Shown here: positions 1 through 5,854 of the stretch, piece by piece | Position numbering within the stretch: the stretch's first letter is position 1 | Layout of the letters: every line of letters begins with the position of its first letter | NCBI GenBank assembly: GCA_023260735.1 | Contig: JALQUL010000053.1 | Location: 1 to 19,826, forward strand | Length of the DNA stretch: 19,826 nt | Source of the DNA: Limnohabitans sp. | GTDB lineage: Bacteria > Pseudomonadota > Gammaproteobacteria > Burkholderiales > Burkholderiaceae_C | Direction of reading: 5' to 3' | The notes under the pieces: model-generated | Told to the model about the DNA's origin: nothing | The model's database searches: none | Seen by the model: only the letters and a program-made list of their open reading frames with translations | Program-made: the position numbers and the translations under genes

Positions 1-562
1 CTCGTACCACTCCTTGACCCAAGGCAGTAGTCACAAAAGACTCTAGGTCATCTAAAATGTGCGCATCTGTGGTAGGAGTGTTAATTAACTCCACCAAATA
101 CATATAACGAGGGGGGTTAAAGAAATGAATGCCACAAAAACGTGGTTTTAAAGATTCAGGTAGGACCTTGCTGAGTTCAGTAATCGACAAACCAGAAGTG
201 TTACTTGCCACAATTGCATGTGAGGCCACATGAGGCGCAATTTTTTGATATAAGTCGAGTTTCCAATCCATTCGTTCAGCGATCGCCTCGATAATCAAAT
301 CGCATTGACCCAACAAGTTCATGTTTTCTTCATAATTGGCTTGCACAATTAAATCAGCGTCATCTGCATTACCCAGTGGTGCAGGCTTTAATTTTTTAAG
401 ATTGGCAATTGCTTTACTAACGATGCCATTTTTTGGACCCTCTTTAGCGGATAAATCAAACAACACCACAGGAATTTGGCAATTGACTAAATGAGCTGCA
501 ATTTGTGCACCCATAACACCTGCACCTAAAACGGCGACTTTTTTAATTTGAAAGGTGGACAC
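1..562 (-). CDS. 3-hydroxyacyl-CoA dehydrogenase, N-terminal part (partial, runs off left edge)
   Basis: This gene encodes the NAD-dependent beta-oxidation enzyme that converts 3-hydroxyacyl-CoA to 3-ketoacyl-CoA. Only the first 187 codons are in the window. I translated it from a GTG start at 562, because an in-frame TAA lies three codons upstream and AGG precedes the GTG by about ten bases. The protein opens with the Rossmann fold (KKVAVLGAGVMGAQIAAHL, dinucleotide motif GAGVMG). It continues with DLIIEAIAE, SNTSGLSI and GIHFFNPP, whose His is the catalytic residue of this family. Starting directly with the dehydrogenase domain differs from E. coli FadB, which begins with the hydratase domain. 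Burkholderiales have roughly 800-residue proteins with this arrangement, so a C-terminal hydratase domain may follow outside the window. It is the last visible gene of the lipid-catabolism operon, separated from the DUF2147 gene by a terminator-like hairpin. Confidence 0.93.
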   Translation of the reverse strand, partial: MSTFQIKKVAVLGAGVMGAQIAAHLVNCQIPVVLFDLSAKEGPKNGIVSKAIANLKKLKPAPLGNADDADLIVQANYEENMNLLGQCDLIIEAIAERMDWKLDLYQKIAPHVASHAIVASNTSGLSITELSKVLPESLKPRFCGIHFFNPPRYMYLVELINTPTTDAHILDDLESFVTTALGQGVVR

Positions 563-590
563 TTGTGTTTACCTACTTATCTTGAAATAT

Positions 591-628
591 AAAAAGTCAA
601 TCGTGACAAAAAATACCAACGATTGACT
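591..628 (-). terminator. Terminator- or attenuator-like hairpin between DUF2147 gene and 3-hydroxyacyl-CoA dehydrogenase gene
   Basis: A perfect 10-bp inverted repeat (AGTCAATCGT at 595-604, ACGATTGACT at 619-628) encloses a 14-base loop. Read on the minus strand, the second arm is followed directly by five T residues (591-595), which is the layout of an intrinsic terminator. The stem is only 40% GC, so it may act as a partial terminator or as an mRNA-end stabiliser. It sits after the DUF2147 stop and before the GTG start of the dehydrogenase gene, so it could lower expression of the distal genes. Confidence 0.6.
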
Positions 629-640
629 GCTTGATGGTGT

Positions 641-1084
641 TTATTGAACTCTAATCCAAGTTTGTGTGCGGCCAATAAAAAGAATCGATCCTTTGACTTC
701 TAATTTTTTACCGCCTTCAATAGGTGTGAGTTTTAAGGTGTATTCTTTGCCCTCATCAGGACTTAAAATTTTGCCACCTTCCCACACTTCTTTGCCTTCT
801 ACTTTTTTGGCATTTCGAATGATCTCCATACCAATAATTTTTTGGTTTTTTCTATCATCAGAGCATTGGTCACAAACTGCATCTTGTTTGGCTTCTTTGC
901 GTAAAATTTTGACTACTTTGCCACTTACTACTCCATTGGTCTCGGTAATGACCACTTCCGAGCGGGGTTCGCCGGTTTTATCGTCAATTGATCGCCAAGT
1001 GCCAACGGGGGTCATTTGGGCAAATGCTTGTGAAAAAAAACTACTCAATAAAATTCCAGTAATGATGAATAAAGTACGTTTCAT
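641..1084 (-). CDS. Exported DUF2147 family protein
   Basis: This is a 147-residue protein of the DUF2147 family, whose biochemical function is not known to me. I chose the ATG at 1084: it has AAGGAAG about five bases upstream, and the resulting N-terminus is a good Sec signal peptide (MKRTLFIITGILLSSFFSQAFA, probable cut after AFA). A TTG six codons upstream gives a longer frame, but with no comparable ribosome site. The mature part begins with PVGTWRSIDD and has a CDQC pair and an IGMEII block, features typical of the family. The small beta-rich domain probably sits in the periplasm. It lies 41 bp downstream of the acyl-CoA dehydrogenase gene with no terminator between, so it is probably co-transcribed. 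Its position inside a beta-oxidation cluster suggests a role linked to lipid or envelope metabolism, but that is inference. Confidence 0.85.
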   Translation of the reverse strand: MKRTLFIITGILLSSFFSQAFAQMTPVGTWRSIDDKTGEPRSEVVITETNGVVSGKVVKILRKEAKQDAVCDQCSDDRKNQKIIGMEIIRNAKKVEGKEVWEGGKILSPDEGKEYTLKLTPIEGGKKLEVKGSILFIGRTQTWIRVQ

Positions 1085-1125
1085 GATCTTCCTTTTTACC
1101 AAGAAATAATTGTTGAAAAATAGAT

Positions 1126-2922
1126 TTAGGCGAGGGCTAAATCAGTGTCCATTAAATTCTTAGAGCCAGTACGAGCCGTTAACATCAGGCTGGCAGTTTC
1201 TGGGAATAAACGGGCAAAGTAAAAACGGGCGGTTTGTAGTTTGGCTGCATAGAAGGGGTCAGTATTACCGTTGGCAATTTCACGCAACGCCACTTGCGCC
1301 ATACGAGCCCAAAAATAACCCATTACCAAGTGGCCAGCGACACGTAAATAGTCAACCGCTGCTGCGCCAACTTCATCTGGGTTTTGGAAACCTTTAAAAC
1401 CAATTTCAGTGGTGAACTTGGTCATTTTGTCACCCAAATAGGCTATTGGGTTAATGAACTCGGCCATGTCTTCGTTCACGCCTTCTTGCTCAATGAGTTG
1501 AGCAACTAATTTACCAAATTTTTTCAAGGTAGCACCGTTGTTGCCCAAGACTTTGCGGCCTAATAAATCCAATGATTGAATGGTATTGGTACCTTCGTAA
1601 ATCATATTGATACGGGCATCACGGACATATTGTTCCATGCCCCATTCTTTAATAAAACCGTGGCCACCAAAAACTTGTAAACAACTTGAAGTGGCGGTCC
1701 AGCCGTTATCCGTTAAAAACGCCTTTACAATAGGGGTTAAAAACGATAGCATTTCGCCGCTTTCTTGACGCACTTTTGCGTCTGGATGATAGTGTTCTTT
1801 TTCTAACAAAATAGAACTAAACACCGCTAATGCACGGCCACCTTCTGCATAGGCTTTGGCGGTTAACAACATTTTACGAACATCAGCATGAACAATGATA
1901 GGGTCTGCTGGTTTGTCTTTGGCTTTAGGGCCACTTAAAGAGCGCATTTGAATACGATCTTTCGCATAGGCTAAAGCATTTTGGTAAGCGACTTCAGTTA
2001 AGCCCAATGATTGATTACCTACACCTAAACGAGCGGCATTCATCATCACAAACATGGCTGCCATACCTTTATTGGGCTGACCCACCATAGTACCTACTGC
2101 GTTTTCAAGTACCATTTGGCAAGTGGCACTGCCGTTAATCCCCATTTTGTGTTCTAGGCCACCACAGTAAATACCATTGCGCTCGCCCAAAGAGCCATCC
2201 GGATTGACTAAAAATTTTGGCACTACAAACAAGCTAATGCCTTTAATGCCGGGAGGCGCATCGCTTAATCGTGCTAATACCAAATGGATGATATTGCCAG
2301 CTAAATCATGCTCGCCAGCACTAATAAAAATCTTATTACCTGTAATTCGGTAAGTACCATCGGCCTGGGCTTCTGCTTTCGTGCGCATGAGGCCTAAATC
2401 GGTACCACAATGTGATTCGGTTAAGCACATAGTCCCTGTCCACTCACCACTAATGAGTTTAGGGAGGTACATATTTTTTTGCTCTGGTGTGCCGTGTGCA
2501 TGAAGCGCTGCATGAGCACCATGAGTTAAACCAGGATACATAGTCCAGGCTTGGTTGGCAGAATTGAGCATTTCATAAAAACACTGATTCACCACCAATG
2601 GTAACCCTTGACCACCGTATTCGGGATCGGATGAGAGTGCTGGCCAACCCGCCTCTACAAATTGAGCATAAGCTTTTTTAAAGCCAGTTGGAGCAGTTAC
2701 TTCGTGGCTCACGGGATCTAATTTACAACCTTCTTTATCGCCCACCATATTGAGTGGAAATGCAATTTCTTTAGCAAACTTTCCACCCTCTTCAAGTACC
2801 GCATTAATAGTTTCAACGTCAATTTCAGAGTGACGTGGCATGGTTTTTAAGTCGTCAACTACATTGAATAACTCATGTAGTACAAATTGCATATCACGGA
2901 TGGGGGGATTGTAGTTGGGCAT
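1126..2922 (-). CDS. Acyl-CoA dehydrogenase, long FadE-type with C-terminal extension
   Basis: This 598-residue FAD enzyme introduces the first double bond in acyl-CoA beta-oxidation and passes electrons to ETF. It has the short N-terminal extension, then the ACAD N-terminal, beta-barrel (MCLTESHCGTDLG, residues 165-177) and C-terminal helical domains. The catalytic base is probably Glu443 in IYEGTNTIQ, and QVFGGHGF is also present. About 130 further residues follow (roughly 470-598), as in long proteobacterial acyl-CoA dehydrogenases, which exceed the 380-residue mitochondrial type. The start is ATG at 2922 with AGAGGA about seven bases upstream. It lies 65 bp after the TetR gene and 41 bp before the DUF2147 gene on the same strand. 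Chain-length preference cannot be read from sequence. Confidence 0.95.
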   Translation of the reverse strand: MPNYNPPIRDMQFVLHELFNVVDDLKTMPRHSEIDVETINAVLEEGGKFAKEIAFPLNMVGDKEGCKLDPVSHEVTAPTGFKKAYAQFVEAGWPALSSDPEYGGQGLPLVVNQCFYEMLNSANQAWTMYPGLTHGAHAALHAHGTPEQKNMYLPKLISGEWTGTMCLTESHCGTDLGLMRTKAEAQADGTYRITGNKIFISAGEHDLAGNIIHLVLARLSDAPPGIKGISLFVVPKFLVNPDGSLGERNGIYCGGLEHKMGINGSATCQMVLENAVGTMVGQPNKGMAAMFVMMNAARLGVGNQSLGLTEVAYQNALAYAKDRIQMRSLSGPKAKDKPADPIIVHADVRKMLLTAKAYAEGGRALAVFSSILLEKEHYHPDAKVRQESGEMLSFLTPIVKAFLTDNGWTATSSCLQVFGGHGFIKEWGMEQYVRDARINMIYEGTNTIQSLDLLGRKVLGNNGATLKKFGKLVAQLIEQEGVNEDMAEFINPIAYLGDKMTKFTTEIGFKGFQNPDEVGAAAVDYLRVAGHLVMGYFWARMAQVALREIANGNTDPFYAAKLQTARFYFARLFPETASLMLTARTGSKNLMDTDLALA

Positions 2923-2987
2923 GATGATCCTCTAGATAAATGACGAATAAATGAAAATGACGGAAGGGTAGGTAAAAAATAATAGTT

Positions 2988-3614
2988 TTAGTTGATTTGG
3001 TAATTACGAATAATCTGTTCAAATCCTTTGTGCGCTCTTGCAATAGATCCTGGATTTTTTAAAAATCGGGCATCGTAATGCAGGGCTAAAATAAGCCCAT
3101 GAATTTCAAAAACAATTTGATCTTCATCGGTATGAGGGGCAATTTGGCCTAGTTCTTTGGCTTGTGTAATGGCGCGTTTCATTGCGCTTAACCAGACCCT
3201 CACACTTTGCGCTAAAGCATCTTGTACAGGGCCTGGTCGGTCATCAAAATCGACGGCACCACTTATAAAAATGCAACCTGAATCGAGTTCAACGGCCACT
3301 CTTTTCATCCAGTTTTCAAACAAACCTGTGACCCGTTTTAAGCCTCGGGGTTGTTGGAGGGCGGGTTCAAAAACTTCGAGCTCAAAAATCCTGAAATATT
3401 CTTTAATGACCGATATTTGTAGTTCTTCACGAGAACCAAAATGGGCAAATACGCCAGATTTACTCATTTTGCAGGCATCGGCTAAAGCACCAATACTTAA
3501 GCCCTCAAGGCCAACATGACTGGCCAAGCTTAATGCAGCTTCCACAATAATCGCCTTGGTTTGTTGACCTTTATTGGGTTTACTGAGTTCGGTGCTAAGG
3601 GATAAATCTGACAT
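2988..3614 (-). CDS. TetR/AcrR-family transcriptional regulator of the acyl-CoA cluster
   Basis: This is a 208-residue one-component repressor. The N-terminal helix-turn-helix is clear (GLEGLSIGALADACKMSKSG, then VFAHFGSREEL), about residues 35-65. It is followed by an all-helical ligand and dimerisation domain. The frame stays open for 41 more codons upstream, but that part is hydrophobic and Phe/Leu-rich and overlaps the probable promoter and operator, so I chose the ATG at 3614 (MSDLSLSTEL), as is usual for the family. No strong Shine-Dalgarno is seen. The gene is first in the acyl-CoA dehydrogenase operon, 65 bp upstream of the enzyme. By analogy with TetR regulators beside beta-oxidation genes, it probably senses an acyl-CoA or fatty acid and represses its own operon. 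The ligand is unknown. Confidence 0.88.
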   Translation of the reverse strand: MSDLSLSTELSKPNKGQQTKAIIVEAALSLASHVGLEGLSIGALADACKMSKSGVFAHFGSREELQISVIKEYFRIFELEVFEPALQQPRGLKRVTGLFENWMKRVAVELDSGCIFISGAVDFDDRPGPVQDALAQSVRVWLSAMKRAITQAKELGQIAPHTDEDQIVFEIHGLILALHYDARFLKNPGSIARAHKGFEQIIRNYQIN

Positions 3615-3638
3615 AAATAGGATGTTAAATTTTAAAAT

Positions 3639-3685
3639 AAAACGAACGATCGTGCTATTTTCTGATAGAAGTACGTAACTGGCAA
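3639..3685 (-). promoter_or_regulatory. Candidate promoter and auto-operator of the TetR gene
   Basis: Before the ATG at 3614 lies a perfect 8-bp palindrome ACGATCGT (3646-3653). It has further matching bases in its flanks (3639-3641 with 3658-3660, and 3644 with 3655). Read on the minus strand, a TTGCCA hexamer (3680-3685) resembles a -35 box, and an AT-rich AAAATA about 17-18 bases further on could be a -10. The palindrome would sit at or just after the -10, a typical place for TetR-family self-repression. Promoter boxes are weak matches; the palindrome is the firmer observation. Confidence 0.45.
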
Positions 3686-3787
3686 GTAATTTAATCAAAA
3701 ACCACAAACTTTTAAGGAAAATTAGGAAAAATTTCAACTCGATTTGAGTGATTGAACTGTTTTTCTTTATATGGGGTATGACAGGTC

Positions 3788-3816
3788 AAAAAAAAGGTGC
3801 CTTCACAGCACCTTTT
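3788..3816 (-). terminator. Intrinsic terminator of the ProQ/FinO-like gene
   Basis: A 9-bp inverted repeat (AAAAGGTGC at 3792-3800, GCACCTTTT at 3808-3816) has a 7-base loop. On the minus strand it is followed by an uninterrupted run of T (complement of the A run at 3788-3795). It starts about 20 bases after the stop codon of the ProQ-like gene, so it should end that transcript before the TetR promoter region. Confidence 0.88.
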
Positions 3817-3836
3817 GAAAGATATAAAAATGCAAT

Positions 3837-4535
3837 TTAACGCGCTTTAGGTTTGCGAGTTGTTGGTTTAGCTACTGGTTTAACTAAGGCTTTAACCGCT
3901 TTAGCATCTAGTCCGTACATTTCGGCAAAAGCATCTACATTTTTTCCACTGGTTTTAAAAGCACCACGCATCGCATCTTTTTTTGCTTGAAAATCATCAT
4001 TTTCAGCTAAGGCAGCATGCAGGTCAGGATGAGTGCTTGCATCAAGGGCGTTGAGTTTTTCTAGGTATTCTTGTTTAGCAAGCCCTGATTTTCTAAAGGC
4101 CCAAGCCAATTGCTTGCGTAATTTAGGAACTAAATCTTCTTGAGTTTTATTTTGCCTACGACGGTGCAATTCGATAATTGCTAAATACATGTGTTCGGGT
4201 GCAGTAGCTGCCACCGGTTTGATATCTAAATCGTGACGATCAAGTCCTGAAGCCACCGCATTTAAATAACGTGTTGAACGAGTGTGCAAACCCAAAGCAG
4301 TTTTTAAAGTTGCTTTTTCAAACTCATCAGGGTGCCTAGCCATTAAATCTTGAAACACGCCGAGTTTAAGCGGAAGAAATTCTGCACCAAACAATTGTGG
4401 GTACAACTGAAAGAGTTTTTCTAGGGTGTCTTGGACTGCTTTAGGGCGACCTGGTTTTTTGGATGCAGGAGCACTTGTTGTTGTGGCAGTAGGTTCTTCA
4501 ACAACAGGGGTATCAACAGGTAAATTACTGGTCAT
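3837..4535 (-). CDS. ProQ/FinO-domain RNA chaperone (proQ-like)
   Basis: This 232-residue protein is predicted to bind structured RNAs and sRNA-mRNA pairs in the cytoplasm. The central ProQ/FinO domain spans about residues 34-125. It shows LFQLYPQLFGAEFLPLKLGV and FQDLMARHP, then the basic stretch LHTRSTRYLNAV and the His/Arg-rich helix ending in ELHRRRQNK. The N-terminal 30 residues are Thr/Pro/Ala-rich and probably disordered. The C-terminal tail is Lys/Ala-rich and ends KPTTRKPKAR, also RNA-binding in style. Start is ATG at 4535; no strong Shine-Dalgarno is seen. The orphan ABC ATPase gene lies 87 bp upstream on the same strand without a visible terminator, so co-transcription is possible, and a terminator follows. 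I see no plasmid genes nearby that would favour a FinO role over a chromosomal regulator. Confidence 0.88.
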   Translation of the reverse strand: MTSNLPVDTPVVEEPTATTTSAPASKKPGRPKAVQDTLEKLFQLYPQLFGAEFLPLKLGVFQDLMARHPDEFEKATLKTALGLHTRSTRYLNAVASGLDRHDLDIKPVAATAPEHMYLAIIELHRRRQNKTQEDLVPKLRKQLAWAFRKSGLAKQEYLEKLNALDASTHPDLHAALAENDDFQAKKDAMRGAFKTSGKNVDAFAEMYGLDAKAVKALVKPVAKPTTRKPKAR

Positions 4536-4550
4536 GAGAGTTCAACTAAA

Positions 4551-4565
4551 AATCAAGCCTTGATT
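4551..4565. promoter_or_regulatory. Palindrome upstream of the ProQ-like gene
   Basis: AATCAAG and CTTGATT form a 7-bp inverted repeat around a single central base, 15 bases before the start codon of the ProQ-like gene. TTGAT and ATCAA recur just beyond it (about 4560-4574). One central base is too short for an ordinary RNA hairpin loop, so a protein-binding site, or a structure near the ribosome site that opens the innermost pairs, are the options. No regulator can be named. Confidence 0.3.
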
Positions 4566-4622
4566 GTCTATCAAACAAGGGCAAGTGGATAAAAATATGA
4601 AGATAAATTCAATGAAATTAGT

Positions 4623-5237
4623 TTAATCACCCAAATTTATGACTTTTGATGTCGCAAATTGGTCGGGAATAAGATAGTCAGCCACTAAATAAGCCTTTGT
4701 TGGGTGATGCATACAGTCTTCAAGCAGTTCTAAAACGATTTGCTGTGAGGCTAAATCAAGCGCAGCAAAAGGTTCATCAATTAAAGTAAGTGTAGCTGAA
4801 GCTGCAAAAGCTGCACATAACCAGACTTTTCTTTTGGAGCCGGCTGACAACATATACAGAGGTTTGAACAAATGAGGATTGAGTGAAAATGCCTGTGCTA
4901 ATTCTAAACAAAGTTCTTGATTCCAACGGGGATAGGATTTTTTAATCTCGGCCCAGACTTCTAGTGCCGTATTATTTTCGAATTGGATTTGATTAGGATT
5001 TATCCAAAAGATTTCTTTGTCACAAGAATTATCGGTACATTTTAAAGTCGAGTGATAGTTAATTTTCCCATTTTGAGGCTTTAATTCATTGGTAATCAGT
5101 TTTAAAACGCTGGTTTTTCCTTTGCCATCGCCACCAAGTATCCAAGTTAAGCCTGTATTCAGTTCAAAACTAAGATCTTTAATAAAAGTATTGGAATCGA
5201 AACCAAAACTCAATTGTTTGAATTCAAGTATAGACAT
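4623..5237 (-). CDS. Orphan ABC transporter ATP-binding protein with altered H-loop
   Basis: This is a short (204-residue) ABC ATPase, similar in size to CcmA-type subunits. From the ATG at 5237 it has Walker A GGDGKGKTS (35-43), signature LSAGSKRK (130-137), Walker B LTLIDEP (150-156) and a D-loop ALD (159-161). The usual switch histidine after strand 8 is not seen: the stretch reads YLVADYL (184-190). A TTG two codons upstream also opens the frame, but ATG is the simpler choice; neither has a clear Shine-Dalgarno. No permease or binding protein is adjacent: glnK is divergent upstream and the ProQ-like gene is downstream. The transported substrate, or whether it is a transporter at all, cannot be told. 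Cys67 and Cys72 flank a short polar loop of unknown meaning. Confidence 0.82.
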   Translation of the reverse strand: MSILEFKQLSFGFDSNTFIKDLSFELNTGLTWILGGDGKGKTSVLKLITNELKPQNGKINYHSTLKCTDNSCDKEIFWINPNQIQFENNTALEVWAEIKKSYPRWNQELCLELAQAFSLNPHLFKPLYMLSAGSKRKVWLCAAFAASATLTLIDEPFAALDLASQQIVLELLEDCMHHPTKAYLVADYLIPDQFATSKVINLGD

Positions 5238-5275
5238 TGACAAAATGGGGTGTTAATAGTGCAAAAATGAATTTA

Positions 5276-5310
5276 CGCACCTAAACGGTGCTTTGGTAAG
5301 GAGATGCACC
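5276..5310 (+). promoter_or_regulatory. NtrC-type enhancer: one full dyad and one half-site
   Basis: GCACC-TAAAC-GGTGC (5277-5291) matches both arms and the 5-base spacing of the NtrC consensus (GCACC-N5-GGTGC). A second TGCACC half-site is at 5305-5310. The dyad centre is about 170 bp upstream of the predicted glnK transcription start, a normal distance for an enhancer acting on sigma-54 polymerase. It also lies about 40 bp before the start of the divergent ABC ATPase gene and could affect that promoter. Confidence 0.75.
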
Positions 5311-5430
5311 TCATCAAAAAATTAATCTTGAAGTGATAGCTATTCAGAAGTGCTAACGTCTTATTCTAAATCAAGCTACAACCAATGAAAATTCAAAAAT
5401 AGAACAAACAATTAATTCGTAGCTAAAAGT

Positions 5431-5446
5431 TGGCACGGTTTATGCA
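5431..5446 (+). promoter_or_regulatory. Sigma-54 (-24/-12) promoter of glnK-amtB
   Basis: TGGCACGGTTTATGCA matches the sigma-54 consensus TGGCACG-N4-TTGCA with the correct spacing between the GG and GC pairs; the only departure in the -12 element is TATGC for TTTGC. The expected start is near 5457, giving a leader of about 30 bases before the glnK ATG at 5487. With the NtrC dyad upstream, this indicates induction under nitrogen limitation through NtrB/NtrC. Confidence 0.85.
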
Positions 5447-5486
5447 TTACCTAATTTATGAATAACAACATGGTAAGAGGTGAAAC

Positions 5487-5825
5487 ATGAAACTAGTCAC
5501 AGCGATTATTAAACCCTTTAAATTAGAAACAGTTCGCGAAGCTCTTTCTCAGATAGGTGTTCAAGGCGTAACGGTTACTGAAGTAAAAGGTTTTGGCAGA
5601 CAAAAAGGGCATACCGAGTTATATCGCGGCGCTGAGTATGTAGTTGATTTTTTACCAAAGGTGAAATTAGAAGTGGCGATTAAAGATGACTTACTCGACA
5701 CCGTAATTGAAACTATTGAAAACGCTGCTAGAACTGGAAAAATTGGTGACGGCAAAATTTTTGTTTCTTCAATCGATCAAGTGATTCGAATTCGTACCGG
5801 AGAAACCGGCGAAGAAGCGCTTTAA
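5487..5825 (+). CDS. glnK: Nitrogen regulatory protein P-II (GlnK)
   Basis: This 112-residue cytoplasmic trimeric signal protein senses ATP/ADP and 2-oxoglutarate and plugs AmtB when nitrogen is sufficient. Its start MKLVTAIIKPFKLETVREAL is characteristic of P-II. The T-loop is complete, with the uridylylation tyrosine at position 51 (ELYRGAEYVVDFLPK). The C-terminal signature ARTGKIGDGKIFV forms part of the nucleotide site. The ATG at 5487 has AAGAGG six bases upstream. It is followed 29 bp later by amtB, the standard glnK-amtB operon. I call it GlnK rather than GlnB from this linkage and the NtrC/sigma-54 promoter; the protein sequence alone separates the two poorly. Confidence 0.97.
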   Translation: MKLVTAIIKPFKLETVREALSQIGVQGVTVTEVKGFGRQKGHTELYRGAEYVVDFLPKVKLEVAIKDDLLDTVIETIENAARTGKIGDGKIFVSSIDQVIRIRTGETGEEAL

Positions 5826-5854
5826 ATCAGAATGCTTAGAAAAGGAATTCAATC

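Noticed and set aside
666..1109. 147-codon plus-strand open frame over the DUF2147 gene
   Set aside because: Antisense shadow: the minus-strand frame has a signal peptide, Shine-Dalgarno and family motifs; this one has none.
3157..3519. 120-codon plus-strand open frame opposite the TetR gene
   Set aside because: No recognisable motif; the minus-strand helix-turn-helix protein explains the sequence.
3615..3737. 41-codon N-terminal extension of the TetR protein
   Set aside because: It is hydrophobic, precedes a normal TetR N-terminus at the ATG 3614, and overlaps the palindrome and promoter-like boxes.
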